NCBI GenBank assembly: GCA_900759045.1 | Contig: CAAETU010000060.1 | Span: forward strand, 1 to 31,180 | Source: an uncultured Collinsella sp. | GTDB lineage: Bacteria; Actinomycetota; Coriobacteriia; Coriobacteriales; Coriobacteriaceae | DNA length: 31,180 nucleotides | Direction: 5' to 3' | Shown: positions 13,215-20,183 of the stretch, piece by piece | Numbering within the stretch: the stretch's first letter is position 1 | Layout: each line of letters opens with the position of its first letter | Notes under the pieces: generated by a model | Told to the model about the DNA's origin: nothing | What the model saw: only the letters and a program-made list of their open reading frames with translations | Database searches by the model: none | Translations under genes and position numbers: made by a program

Positions 13215-15392
13215 ATGAACTTCCGCTCATCTCTCGCCTGCACCTCGAGCGATATCGCCCGCTGGGGACTGCGCTCCGTCCTTAAGCGCCAGGGTGGCGT
13301 ACTCCCCGGCCGTATCGCCATGAAGATCGACCCCGAGCTGCTAAGCGACCTCGCGGGCCTTGTCGACCGCAGCGTGGTGATCACCGGCACCAACGGCAAG
13401 ACCACCACCTCCAATCTCATTGCCGACGCCGTTGCCGCCAGCGGCGCCACCGTGGTATGCAACCGTGCCGGAAACAACATGGAGCCGGGCGTGGTTGGTG
13501 CCCTGCTCGAGGCCCGCGGCGGCCTCAAGCGAGCCGGCGGCGGCAAGCGCGTGGGCGTTTTTGAGTGCGACGAGCTCTACACCGTACGCGTTCTGCCCAA
13601 GCTCAAGCCGACGTACTTTGTGCTGCTCAACCTGTTCCGCGACCAGCTAGACCGCTACGGCGAGATCGACCATACCCAAGACGTCATCGCCCATGCGTTG
13701 GAGCTCTCTCCGGCAACAACGCTCATCTACAACGCAGACGACCCGCTGTGTGCCGCAATCGCCGCGCGCGTTCCCAATGCAAGCATCGCCTTTGGCATCG
13801 ACGGCGCCACCAACACCGAGTCCGACCGCATTAGCGACTCGCGTTTTTGCTCACAGTGCAACGCACCGTTGGAGTACGACTACGTGCAGTACGGACAGCT
13901 TGGCGCATACCATTGCCCTTCGTGCGGCTGGGCCCGCCCCGGGCTTGTCCGTCGCGTGACGAACGTGGAGCTCGGCTGCGACGGCTACGGCTTTGACCTG
14001 AACTTTGGACCCGATATCGACGCACCCGCAACGCACATCGCCACGCGCTACAACGGCCTGTATATGGTCTACAACGTAGCTGCAGCCTTCTTTGCCGCCC
14101 ACGAGCTGGGCGTGGACGCAGCTCACCTACAGCCCACGCTCGATGCCTACGTCCCCGCCGGTGGACGCATGGGCCGCTGGGAAATCGCCGGCCGTACCGT
14201 CGAGGCCAATCTGGCCAAAAATCCCGTAGGCTTCGATCGGCAAATCCAGTCCATCAAGACGGCAGGCGGCAGGCTCTGCGCTTTCTTCCTCAACGACAAC
14301 GATGCCGACGGCCACGATGTATCGTGGATCTACGACGTCGACTTTGAGCGCATCGCCGACACAACGGGGCTTGTCGCCTTTGCCGGCGGCACGCGCGCGC
14401 ATGACATGCAGGTGCGCCTCAAGTACGCCGGCATCGATGCCACGATTATCTCGAATATCGACCAGGCGATCGGTGCCGTTGCGGATGAAGCCGCCGGCGA
14501 CACTTTCTACGCCGTCGCAAACTACACGGCCTTCCCGCCGCTGGTCAAGGAGCTCGACGAGCTTAAGAGCACCGATGCGAGCTCGGTCGCCTCCCACGCC
14601 GTAACGCGCGCCGATGGGAGCGCTGTCCCCACCGACATTGTGCCGGTCGAGCTTTCGCGCCCCCTGCGCATCGTCTACCTGTATCCCGATGCCCTCAACC
14701 TCTATGGCGACGGCGGCAACGTCATTGCCCTCGAGCGCCGCTGCGCCTGGCGCGGCATTCCCGTGCGCGTGGACGAGGTCCGCATGGGCGAGTCGCTCGA
14801 TCTCACCGACGCCGACATCGTCATGATGGGCGGCGGCTCCGATCGCGACCAGCTGGCCGTGGCGCACGAGCTGCTCGCTCAAAAAGACAAGGTCGCGGCC
14901 TATGTTGAGGACGGCGGCACACTGCTTGCCATCTGTGGCAGCTATCAGCTGCTCGGCCGTTCGTACTATATGGGTGAGAATCGCCTCGAGGGCCTGGGCG
15001 TCATTGCCGCCGAAACCGTGCGCGGCTCCGACCGCCTGATCGGCAACGTCGCCGTCAAGACCGACCTGGCACCCGAGCCCTTTGTGGGATTCGAGAACCA
15101 CGGTGGCCGCACGCTTTTGGACGCCGAGGCCACGCCGCTCGGAACGTCCGTCGTCACGGGCACCGGTAACAACGGCGACGACGGCTTTGAGGGTCTGATC
15201 TACAAGGGCGTCATCGGCACATACCTACACGGACCGGCACTGCCCAAGAACCCCGAACTCGCCGACTGGCTCATCACCCACGCTCTCGAGCGCCGTGGCG
15301 ATGCACAGGCCACCGCTCTGCTGCCGCTCAAACCCCTCGACGACGCTTACGAGCACGCCGCCCACGACGCCGCGATGAAGCTCCTCCTCTAA
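13215..15392 (+). CDS. murT-gatD: Fused MurT-GatD lipid II isoglutaminyl synthase
   Basis: A single 725-residue frame joining two proteins that are usually separate. Residues 1-450 are MurT: Mur-ligase P-loop VITGTNGKTTTSN (55-67), the MurT zinc ribbon with Cys212, 215, 234 and 237, and a DUF1727 C-terminal domain containing GHDVSWIYDVDFE (366-378), the region where MurT supplies an Asp to the amidotransferase triad. Residues 484-725 are GatD, a CobB/CobQ-type amidotransferase with LAICGSYQLLG (nucleophile Cys574) and GTYLHGPAL (His672). A polar linker of about 30 residues joins them. The complex amidates the D-isoglutamate of lipid II to D-isoglutamine at the cytoplasmic face, which affects cross-linking and lysozyme sensitivity. 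ATG 13215 follows an AGGA site. The separate S. aureus subunits (about 437 and 243) total a similar length. The operon ends at the terminator 15400-15436. Confidence 0.92.
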   Translation: MNFRSSLACTSSDIARWGLRSVLKRQGGVLPGRIAMKIDPELLSDLAGLVDRSVVITGTNGKTTTSNLIADAVAASGATVVCNRAGNNMEPGVVGALLEARGGLKRAGGGKRVGVFECDELYTVRVLPKLKPTYFVLLNLFRDQLDRYGEIDHTQDVIAHALELSPATTLIYNADDPLCAAIAARVPNASIAFGIDGATNTESDRISDSRFCSQCNAPLEYDYVQYGQLGAYHCPSCGWARPGLVRRVTNVELGCDGYGFDLNFGPDIDAPATHIATRYNGLYMVYNVAAAFFAAHELGVDAAHLQPTLDAYVPAGGRMGRWEIAGRTVEANLAKNPVGFDRQIQSIKTAGGRLCAFFLNDNDADGHDVSWIYDVDFERIADTTGLVAFAGGTRAHDMQVRLKYAGIDATIISNIDQAIGAVADEAAGDTFYAVANYTAFPPLVKELDELKSTDASSVASHAVTRADGSAVPTDIVPVELSRPLRIVYLYPDALNLYGDGGNVIALERRCAWRGIPVRVDEVRMGESLDLTDADIVMMGGGSDRDQLAVAHELLAQKDKVAAYVEDGGTLLAICGSYQLLGRSYYMGENRLEGLGVIAAETVRGSDRLIGNVAVKTDLAPEPFVGFENHGGRTLLDAEATPLGTSVVTGTGNNGDDGFEGLIYKGVIGTYLHGPALPKNPELADWLITHALERRGDAQATALLPLKPLDDAYEHAAHDAAMKLLL

Positions 15393-15399
15393 CGCCCCG

Positions 15400-15436
15400 C
15401 CACCACAAAGGGGACAGGCACCTTTGTGGTGGTTTT
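15400..15436 (+). terminator. Terminator of the murT-gatD operon
   Basis: CCACCACAAAGG (15400-15411) pairs perfectly over 12 bp with CCTTTGTGGTGG (15421-15432), with loop GGACAGGCA, followed by TTTT. It starts 8 bases after the stop. The GGGGACAGG loop motif recurs in altered form at 8069-8076, so this terminator may derive from an interspersed repeat. Confidence 0.85.
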
Positions 15437-15450
15437 GACCTGCCACGGCA

Positions 15451-15594
15451 GTTTGTCTCAATCTGTAACATCTAGACCGTTAAAAGTCGTCTTACTGTTA
15501 CAGATTGAGATATTCGTCCCGACGCCCGCCGTTTGTCTCGATCTGTAACAGATAGAGCCGATTTGCCCGCCCAGATGTTACAGATTGAGATATT
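15451..15594. repeat. Array of four alternating inverted 15-mers at exact 40-base steps
   Basis: TCTCAATCTGTAACA at 15456-15470, its reverse complement TGTTACAGATTGAGA at 15496-15510, TCTCGATCTGTAACA at 15536-15550, and TGTTACAGATTGAGA again at 15576-15590. Start positions step by exactly 40 bases. The three intervening 25-base stretches differ from each other. Forward copies are preceded by GTTTG and reverse copies followed by TATT. Each neighbouring pair can fold into a 15-bp hairpin with a 25-base loop. It lies between the murT-gatD terminator and tRNA-Glu. Confidence 0.85.
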
Positions 15595-15672
15595 TGAAAA
15601 TCAGGATAGGGAGCCAGCTCCTGTGTGGTGGTTTTCCAGTTTGCCAACGATATACGCGCCGGCAAAAAAGTC

Positions 15673-15681
15673 TGCTATACT
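15673..15681 (+). promoter_or_regulatory. Extended -10 promoter of tRNA-Glu
   Basis: TGC followed by TATACT (15676-15681), an extended -10 element ending 10 bases before the tRNA 5' end. No consensus -35 is present, which an extended -10 can compensate for. Confidence 0.6.
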
Positions 15682-15691
15682 CTTTCCCGCT

Positions 15692-15768
15692 GTCCCCATC
15701 GTCTAGCGGCCAAGGACGCCACCCTTTCAAGGTGGATATCGCGGGTTCGAATCCCGCTGGGGGCACCA
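15692..15768 (+). tRNA. tRNA-Glu (anticodon UUC)
   Basis: A complete cloverleaf with encoded CCA. The acceptor stem GTCCCCA (15692-15698) pairs with TGGGGGC (15758-15764) with one U·G pair; the discriminator is A, followed by CCA (15766-15768). The anticodon stem CCACC/GGTGG encloses the loop CTTTCAA with anticodon TTC at 15726-15728, reading GAA/GAG. The T arm has GGGTTCGAATCCC. It is flanked by an extended -10 and a strong terminator, so it is a monocistronic tRNA unit. Glu-tRNA also feeds haem synthesis in many bacteria. Confidence 0.97.
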
Positions 15769-15780
15769 ACTCAAAAATGT

Positions 15781-15824
15781 ACGAACCCGTGCGAGTTACC
15801 ATCGCACGGGTTCGTTCTATTTTG
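15781..15824 (+). terminator. Terminator of the tRNA-Glu gene
   Basis: ACGAACCCGTGCGA (15781-15794) and TCGCACGGGTTCGT (15802-15815) make a perfect 14-bp stem with a 7-base loop, followed by TCTATTTTG. Confidence 0.9.
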
Positions 15825-15856
15825 ACATTAGATGAAGAGGACTCCGGGCCCTTGCG

Positions 15857-16618
15857 CTAGATAAACAGCTCGCACTCCTTCCGCTCAGAGCAGGCTTTGC
15901 TCAACATCTTGGTAGCCGCAGAGAGCATGACGGGATTTACCGCACGAGCACCTCGCGGGCATACAGACACGCAGCGCATGCAAGAGATGCAGGCCTTTTT
16001 ATCCACCCGCTTAGGATCGTCTTTATCGATAGCGCCAACGGGACACGCTGCGGCACAAGCTCCGCAGGCGGTGCATCCCCTTGTGACCTTAGGTACCATA
16101 CCGGCGCCCCCAGCTTTCTTATAAGGACGATTACCCGGAATAGCCGGCTCAGAAGCATCTCCTGCAGATATCTTTTGCTGAATCTGATCCGCAAACCCAG
16201 TGAGCTGTGCCGCGTCCTGAGCATCTGGCCGACCGGCGGCAAACTGGCGAACAATAGAATGCTCGGCGATGGCAGAAACTGCCGCGATCACCCGAAAGCC
16301 CGCGTCTTTCGCCACGTCCTCAAGCTCGACCAGCGTGTCCTCATACGCGCGGTTTCCGTAAACACAAACCAGAACTGCCCGTGCGCCGTTTCCCCGCATC
16401 ATACCCAAGCGCTCCACGGCAACAGCCGGGACTCGCCCGCCATACGAAGGCACCGCGATCACGGCTACATCCTCTTTTGTCATCGCAACCGTACGAAAGC
16501 CAAGCCCGCTATCGGTCAGATCTACGGCAACGGTTTCCCCTTCTAACGCATTGGCAATGTAGGTAGATACCTTTTCTGTTCCACCCGTCGGGCTAAACAA
16601 GATGTCGAATACCTTCAT
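15857..16618 (-). CDS. EFR1-type flavodoxin/ferredoxin fusion protein
   Basis: A 253-residue redox protein with an N-terminal flavodoxin-like domain (1-150, FMN-loop-like SPTGGTEKVSTYIA at 9-22, VPSYGGRVP at 57-65) and a C-terminal bacterial ferredoxin domain with two 4Fe-4S sites: C182-x2-C185-x2-C188-x3-C192P and C210-x2-C213-x2-C216-x3-C220P. This order matches the EFR1 family of anaerobes. It probably moves electrons between low-potential carriers in the cytosol; partner unknown. ATG 16618 has GGGAGGATT upstream. It lies downstream of glnA in the same direction, but the glnA terminator separates them, so it needs its own promoter in 16619-16741; I see no convincing one. Codon usage is less GC-biased than its neighbours. 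Confidence 0.88.
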   Translation of the reverse strand: MKVFDILFSPTGGTEKVSTYIANALEGETVAVDLTDSGLGFRTVAMTKEDVAVIAVPSYGGRVPAVAVERLGMMRGNGARAVLVCVYGNRAYEDTLVELEDVAKDAGFRVIAAVSAIAEHSIVRQFAAGRPDAQDAAQLTGFADQIQQKISAGDASEPAIPGNRPYKKAGGAGMVPKVTRGCTACGACAAACPVGAIDKDDPKRVDKKACISCMRCVSVCPRGARAVNPVMLSAATKMLSKACSERKECELFI

Positions 16619-16741
16619 CGAATAATCCTCCCTTTATGAACAAACGCCCGAAACGTCCGCATGTCAAAACAGGTTACAGCTTTTAAGATGCCCTGCGCGA
16701 AACGCTTGGTCGGCAGTAAGTTCAAAGAAGGCCCAAGCGAC

Positions 16742-16771
16742 AAAAAAGGGGCCTCGCACAGGCGAGACCCC
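16742..16771 (-). terminator. Intrinsic terminator of glnA
   Basis: Minus strand GGGGTCTCGC, loop CTGT and GCGAGGCCCC (one T·G pair), followed by TTTTTT. It lies 27 bases past the glnA stop. Confidence 0.9.
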
Positions 16772-16797
16772 TTCGCACGCAAAATCAATCGTGTCTG

Positions 16798-18885
16798 TTA
16801 CACATAGAACAGAATGTCGTCGTAGGTCGGGACCGGCCAGTAGTCGGCGGCCACGATCTCCTCCATGGCATCCACGGCGGCGCGCAGCGTATCCATAGCG
16901 GGAACGACCTCATGTGCATACACGTTTGCCTGCTCCTGGCCATCCAGGGCCTCGGCCTTCTGATGCACGGCGTCGAGCGCCTTGATGGAGTCGTTGATGG
17001 TGGTGATACCGTTGCAGAGCTTGTTGAGCGTGTTCTGCTCGCACTGCATGGCGGCCTCGGCACCGGCGGCACGAATAGTCTCAAGGCCCTTAGCGACCTT
17101 GGTGGCATAGGCGGTAATGACCGGGCGATAGGTACGACGCGCCTCGCGAACCATCGTTGTGGCCTCGATGTTCATGAGCTTGTTGTACTTCTCGAGCTTG
17201 CAGTCGTAGCGGCACTGGGCCTCGGCCTTGGTCAGGACACCCGTCTCCTCAAAGAGCGCAATGGCCTTATCGGAAACAAAGGCGGGCAGGGCGTCGGCCG
17301 TGGTCTTGTTGTTGGCAAGACCGCGCTTCTCGGCCTCAACGGGCCACTCGTCAGAGTAGCCGTCACCGGAGAACAGGATGCGCTGGTGGTCGGTCAGGAC
17401 CTTCTTGCAGTACTCGAGCGCGGCGTCCTGGAACTCATCCTCGGGCGTACCCTCAAGCGCGTCGGCGAAGGACTTGAGCGACTTGGCCACGGCGGCATCG
17501 AGCACCAGGTTGGAGTCGGAAACGTTCTGCTCGGAACCGCAGGCACGGAACTCGAACTTGTTGCCGGTGAAGGCAAACGGGGAGGTGCGGTTGCGGTCGG
17601 TGTTATCCTGCATCAGCTTGGGCAGGGTATCGGCGCCCAGGTCGAGCACGCCGCGCGTGGCATGGACGGAAGCCTTGCCATCAATGATCTTCTCGACGAC
17701 CTCGGTAAGCTGGTCGCCCAGGAAGATGGACATAATCGCCGGAGGAGCCTCGTTGGCGCCCAGACGATGATCGTTGCCGGCCGAGGCGACGGAGGCACGC
17801 AGGAGCTCCTGATAGTTATCGACGGCCTCGATCACCGCGGTGAGGAAGACGATGAACTGCAGGTTGTCGAGCGGGGTGTCGCCCGGATCGAGCAGATTCT
17901 CGGACTCGGTGCCAAGCGACCAGTTGTTGTGCTTGCCCGAACCGTTGATGCCCTCGAAGGGCTTCTCGTGCAGTAGGCAGACCAAGTCGTGGCGGGAGGC
18001 GATGAGCTTCATCTTCTCCATCATGACCAGATTCTGGTCGATGGCCTCGTTGACCTCGCCATAGACCGGTGCAAGCTCATGCTGGCAGGGAGCAACCTCG
18101 TTGTGCTTGGTCTTGGCGGGAATGCCAAGCGCCCACAGTTCATCGTCCAGGTCCTTCATATAGGCCGAGACGGTGGGGCGGATAGCGCCAAAGTAGTGCT
18201 CCTCGAGCTCCTGGCCCTTGCAGGGAGCAGCACCAAAGAGGGTGCGGCCGGTGATGACCAGGTCCTTGCGCTTGCGATAGGCGTCCTTCTTGATCAGGAA
18301 GTACTCCTGCTCGTCGCCCACGGAAGGAACGACCTTCTTGGGGGTCTTGCCAAACAGCGCCAAAACGCGCTTAGACTCACGCGAGAGCGCGGTCATGGAA
18401 CGCAGCAGCGGGGTCTTCTTGTCCAGGGCCTCGCCCGTGTAGGAGCAGAAAGCCGTGGGGATGCACAGGACATCGTCCTTGATAAAGGCGGGGCTAGTGG
18501 GATCCCAAGCGGTGTAGCCACGGGCCTCGAAGGTAGCGCGCAGGCCGCCGTTGGGGAAGCTGGAGGCGTCCGGCTCGCCCTGGATGAGGTTCTTGCCCGT
18601 AAACTTGGTAATGGCGGTGCCGTCGTGATTGGGCTCCAGGAAGCTGTCGTGCTTCTCGGAAGTAATGCCCGAAAGCGGCTGGAACCAGTGCGCGTAGTGC
18701 GTCGCGCCCTTGGAGATGGCCCAGACCTTCATGGCGTGGGCAACGGCGTTGGCCACATCCAGGTCGAGCGGCTCACCGCCCTCGAGGGTTGCAGCAAGGC
18801 GCTTCCAAATGTCCTTGGGGAGGTAGTCCTTCATGACTTCCTCAGAGAACACCATGGTCCCGAAGCGGTCAGTAAGTTCGGCCAT
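16798..18885 (-). CDS. glnA: Glutamine synthetase type III
   Basis: A 695-residue enzyme, the size of GSIII (GlnN, about 700), not GSI (about 470). It makes glutamine from glutamate, ammonia and ATP, the main ammonia-assimilation step, and would supply glutamine to GuaA and MurT-GatD. Visible are the GSIII N-terminal signature GATHYAHWFQPLSG (60-73), the catalytic DEQEYFLI (191-198), the HNEVAPCQHELAP metal/glutamate region (261-273), ATP-binding EGINGSGKHNNWSLG (311-325) and EFRACGSEQNVSD. GSIII lacks the adenylylation loop, so control is likely transcriptional. ATG 18885 has AGGGAG upstream and starts at the family's usual point; the open frame extends 21 codons further. The upstream region carries a GlnR-like box and an inverted repeat over a -10-like sequence. 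Confidence 0.95.
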   Translation of the reverse strand: MAELTDRFGTMVFSEEVMKDYLPKDIWKRLAATLEGGEPLDLDVANAVAHAMKVWAISKGATHYAHWFQPLSGITSEKHDSFLEPNHDGTAITKFTGKNLIQGEPDASSFPNGGLRATFEARGYTAWDPTSPAFIKDDVLCIPTAFCSYTGEALDKKTPLLRSMTALSRESKRVLALFGKTPKKVVPSVGDEQEYFLIKKDAYRKRKDLVITGRTLFGAAPCKGQELEEHYFGAIRPTVSAYMKDLDDELWALGIPAKTKHNEVAPCQHELAPVYGEVNEAIDQNLVMMEKMKLIASRHDLVCLLHEKPFEGINGSGKHNNWSLGTESENLLDPGDTPLDNLQFIVFLTAVIEAVDNYQELLRASVASAGNDHRLGANEAPPAIMSIFLGDQLTEVVEKIIDGKASVHATRGVLDLGADTLPKLMQDNTDRNRTSPFAFTGNKFEFRACGSEQNVSDSNLVLDAAVAKSLKSFADALEGTPEDEFQDAALEYCKKVLTDHQRILFSGDGYSDEWPVEAEKRGLANNKTTADALPAFVSDKAIALFEETGVLTKAEAQCRYDCKLEKYNKLMNIEATTMVREARRTYRPVITAYATKVAKGLETIRAAGAEAAMQCEQNTLNKLCNGITTINDSIKALDAVHQKAEALDGQEQANVYAHEVVPAMDTLRAAVDAMEEIVAADYWPVPTYDDILFYV

Positions 18886-18940
18886 ACGGAACTCCCTTCG
18901 TATCGGCACCGCGTGAGAAGCGGTGTTGATTACTAACGAA

Positions 18941-18960
18941 CGAGTCATAGCTTAGACTCG
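18941..18960 (-). promoter_or_regulatory. Inverted repeat over the candidate glnA -10
   Basis: CGAGTC (18941-18946) and GACTCG (18955-18960) flank an 8-base centre. The minus-strand TATGAC (18944-18949) inside it is a four-of-six -10 match, about 60 bases upstream of the start codon. Confidence 0.35.
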
Positions 18961-18964
18961 CCGT

Positions 18965-18980
18965 GTTTCCGCGACATTAC
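18965..18980 (-). promoter_or_regulatory. GlnR-like box upstream of glnA
   Basis: On the minus strand GTAAT-N6-GAAAC matches the actinobacterial GlnR half-site pair GTnAC-N6-GAAAC with one mismatch, and GCAAC lies a further 11 bases upstream in phase. It lies just upstream of the candidate -10, an activator position. No glnR gene is in the window, so this rests on the motif alone. Confidence 0.35.
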
Positions 18981-19096
18981 CGTTATGTTGCCGTCGCGAA
19001 ACCAATCAATGAGGTTACCCTATCGAGGCGGCGTTGCCACCCTCAACAGTCAATCAACTGCATAAATTGCAGACCTCTCCCCATGGTTTAAGGGTA

Positions 19097-19171
19097 GTCA
19101 ATGTAGAATGGGCTCTATTAACTGGTATTTCGCATCAGATACCATTCAATATAGCCCCATCCTACATTGAC
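19097..19171. repeat. 75-base imperfect palindrome between glnA and metF
   Basis: The left arm 19097-19129 starts GTCAATGTAG and the right arm 19138-19171 ends CTACATTGAC, a perfect 10-bp outer stem. The remaining 23-24 bases pair mostly, with a few mismatches and one bulge, down to GGTAT/ATACC around an 8-base loop. It is AT-rich, has no T-run of a terminator, and lies between divergent genes, so it is not a normal terminator. It could be a small inverted-repeat element or a structured RNA. Confidence 0.7.
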
Positions 19172-19261
19172 CGCTCTGTTATAGGAAATGCCGATAGCAA
19201 GGCATCTTTGATTGGTATCCCCAAATAGCGAGTGAAACTCCACCGTGGCACAGTGGTGCAG

Positions 19262-19267
19262 TAGAAT
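19262..19267 (+). promoter_or_regulatory. Candidate -10 of the metF operon
   Basis: TAGAAT, a five-of-six match, 44 bases upstream of ATG 19311. The -35 position is poor and overlaps the partly symmetric CACC-N10-GGTG (19241-19258), which could bind a regulator. Confidence 0.35.
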
Positions 19268-19310
19268 CCTTACAACACATCACACTATTACGTATCTAGA
19301 GGAGCACGAT

Positions 19311-20183
19311 ATGCGCGTCGACGAGGTTTTTAAGCAGGCAGCATCCCAGGGCACCGCGCCCGTTTCGTTTGAGATGTTCCCGCCCAAGGGCGAGCTGACC
19401 CTCGATACGGCTCGCGAAGTGGCAGGCAATCTGTGCGAGCTTTCGCCGAGCTTTGTCTCGGTCACCTGCTCGGCCGGCGGCTCGGGCAACGGTGCCACCA
19501 CCGCCCCCATCGCGCATATGATTACGAGCGAATTCGATACGCCCTCGGTAGCGCACCTCACCTGCGTGGGCCGCACCCACGCCGACATCGCCGCCAAGAT
19601 TGACGAGTATCGCTCGGCCGGTGTGGAAAACGTGCTAGCCCTGCGCGGCGACCTGCCCGCTGGCGCGACTGAGGATGACAAGCCCGCCTCGGACTACGCC
19701 TACGCCCGCGACCTTATCCCGGAGCTCGTCGATGCCGGCTTTTGCGTGGGCGCCGCAGCCTACCCCGAGGGCCACATTGCCTGCGAGGATCTCAACCTCT
19801 CGGTCGAATACCTCAAGCAAAAACAGGACGCCGGCGCGAGCTTCTTTGTGACGCAGCTCTTTTTTGACAACGAGTGCTTCTACCGTTTTCGCGAGCTTGC
19901 CGACAAGGCCGGCATCACCGTGCCCATTACCGCGGGCATCATGCCGTTTATGGGCAAGTCGCAGATCAGCCGCATGGTCTTTATGTGCGGCGCGTCGCTG
20001 CCCTCCCCCGTCATCAAGATCCTCGCCAAGTACGAGAACGACCCCGAGAGCCTGCAGGCAGCCGGTGTAGATTATGCCGCCCATCAGCTTTGCGACCTCA
20101 AGGAGCACGGTGCCGACGGTCTGCACCTGTACACTATGAACCGTCCTGCAATCGCCGCAACCATTATGGAGCGCCTGGGGTAA
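19311..20183 (+). CDS. metF: 5,10-methylenetetrahydrofolate reductase
   Basis: A 290-residue flavin (FAD) enzyme of the TIM-barrel MTHFR family that makes 5-methyl-tetrahydrofolate for methionine synthase. Visible are SFEMFPPKG (19-27, Glu21 equivalent to E. coli Glu28), VTCSAGGSGN, LRGDLPAG (111-118, Asp114 of the FAD/folate site), and the C-terminal FITQLFFDN-like FFVTQLFFDNECFYRF. The length is normal for bacterial MetF. ATG 19311 has AGAGGAG 7 bases upstream; the open frame extends upstream without coding character. The stop overlaps the next start in TAATG, so the reactivation-domain gene is translationally coupled. It is the first gene of a three-gene methionine operon reading away from glnA. 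Confidence 0.96.
   Translation: MRVDEVFKQAASQGTAPVSFEMFPPKGELTLDTAREVAGNLCELSPSFVSVTCSAGGSGNGATTAPIAHMITSEFDTPSVAHLTCVGRTHADIAAKIDEYRSAGVENVLALRGDLPAGATEDDKPASDYAYARDLIPELVDAGFCVGAAAYPEGHIACEDLNLSVEYLKQKQDAGASFFVTQLFFDNECFYRFRELADKAGITVPITAGIMPFMGKSQISRMVFMCGASLPSPVIKILAKYENDPESLQAAGVDYAAHQLCDLKEHGADGLHLYTMNRPAIAATIMERLG

Larger units (their letters stand above)
18886..19310. other. Divergent glnA-metF regulatory gap
   Basis: No gene supported. From left to right: a 6-bp stem CACCGC/GCGGTG in the glnA leader (18907-18925), an inverted repeat over the glnA -10 (18941-18960), a GlnR-like box (18965-18980), a 75-base imperfect palindrome (19097-19171) and a -10-like TAGAAT for metF (19262-19267). 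The stretch 19090-19210 is noticeably AT-richer than the flanking genes. I looked for SAM and cobalamin riboswitch cores and found none. Confidence 0.55.

Noticed and set aside
15451..15594. CRISPR array
   Set aside because: Repeats alternate in orientation, are only 15 bases and number four; CRISPR repeats are direct and longer, and no cas genes are near.
19034..19228. 64-codon plus-strand frame in the glnA-metF gap
   Set aside because: No ATG, no ribosome-binding site, and it is mostly the 75-base palindrome read as protein.
19247..19261. Sigma-54-like TGGCAC...TGCA upstream of metF
   Set aside because: GG-to-GC spacing is one base short of the -24/-12 consensus, and actinobacteria generally lack sigma-54.
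19000..19310. SAM or cobalamin riboswitch upstream of metF
   Set aside because: No recognisable conserved core of either class; the only strong structure is the palindrome.
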